DNA from: Leptolyngbya sp. SIO4C5
GTDB taxonomy: Bacteria; Cyanobacteriota; Cyanobacteriia; Phormidesmidales; Phormidesmidaceae
NCBI GenBank assembly: GCA_010671965.1
Contig: JAAHIC010000289.1
Coordinates: forward strand, 1 to 6,214
Reading direction: 5' to 3'
Length of the DNA stretch: 6,214 bases
Shown here in pieces: positions 6,035-6,214 of this stretch. The stretch's first letter is position 1, and every line of letters starts with the position of its first letter. The position numbers and the translations under genes are program-made. The notes beneath the pieces were generated by a model. The model was not told the DNA's origin. It saw only the letters and a list, made by a program, of their open reading frames with translations, and searched no databases.

Positions 6035-6214
6035 ATGTCTGACCTTGTGACCACATCGCCCATGAGACTGCCCAAACAAACGCTCAGAGGCATTCACCAC
6101 ATTGCCCTCAACGTTCAAGATATGACGGCCTCCCGTCGGTTTTATGGCGAAATTTTGGGACTGCATGAGCTGACAGGGACAGAAGTTCCTAAAACCCTTA
6201 AAGAGCTGGTAGCA
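6035..6214 (+). CDS. VOC (glyoxalase/dioxygenase) superfamily protein, N-terminal part, cut by window edge
   Basis: The first 60 codons are present and the frame is open to the edge. Residues 19-46 contain RGIHHIALNVQDM, then ASRRFYGEILGLHE, the first beta-alpha-beta unit of a vicinal oxygen chelate domain. His22 is the usual first metal ligand. Members include glyoxalase I, extradiol dioxygenases and resistance proteins. The rest of the metal site is outside the window, so the reaction cannot be named. ATG 6035 gives an 18-residue lead before the domain; ATG 6062, nine codons later, is an equally possible start, and neither has a clear Shine-Dalgarno. The gene is divergent from the caspase-like gene, and shared control is possible but unproven. 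Confidence 0.85.
   Translation, partial: MSDLVTTSPMRLPKQTLRGIHHIALNVQDMTASRRFYGEILGLHELTGTEVPKTLKELVA

Overview
The window is cyanobacterial. It contains the start of psaC, the photosystem I iron-sulfur subunit, together with acpP, fabF and transketolase genes whose proteins resemble cyanobacterial forms. By eye I count seven copies of the HIP1 palindrome GCGATCGC in 6.2 kb, against about 0.1 expected by chance, and HIP1 enrichment is typical of many cyanobacteria. The genus cannot be fixed from this sequence; the intergenic palindromes and the caspase-like gene would fit a filamentous Leptolyngbya-type genome, but that is a guess.

Layout. The 5' end of psaC (1-88, minus) is cut by the window edge. 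A 398-bp divergent spacer follows, holding the psaC leader, a candidate psaC promoter and a doubtful 42-codon basic ORF. Three plus-strand genes come next: acpP (487-732), fabF (803-2056) and tkt (2347-4353). A short hairpin separates acpP from fabF. The 290-bp fabF-tkt spacer has a perfect TATAAT box, an 8-bp perfect hairpin and a 16-bp tandem repeat, so tkt probably has its own control as well as any read-through. Downstream of tkt lie a C/G-rich nested palindrome that looks like a dispersed repeat and a strong GC hairpin that probably terminates tkt.

A convergent minus-strand gene (4569-5741) encodes a caspase-like (orthocaspase/metacaspase, peptidase C14 fold) protein. Both positions of the catalytic His/Cys dyad are substituted (Ala83 and Ser134), while a complete EF-hand-type calcium loop is kept inside the domain. 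It is therefore probably a pseudo-protease, and it is the most interesting gene here. A divergent spacer with an 8-bp dyad separates it from the first 60 codons of a VOC/glyoxalase-superfamily gene (6035 onward, plus), cut by the right edge.

How the genes relate: AcpP carries the growing acyl chain and FabF elongates it. Transketolase supplies pentose phosphates for the Calvin cycle and the oxidative pentose phosphate pathway. PsaC passes electrons from photosystem I to ferredoxin, which feeds the reducing power for both. The block is thus core photoautotrophic metabolism, while the right third (pseudo-caspase, VOC protein) is accessory.
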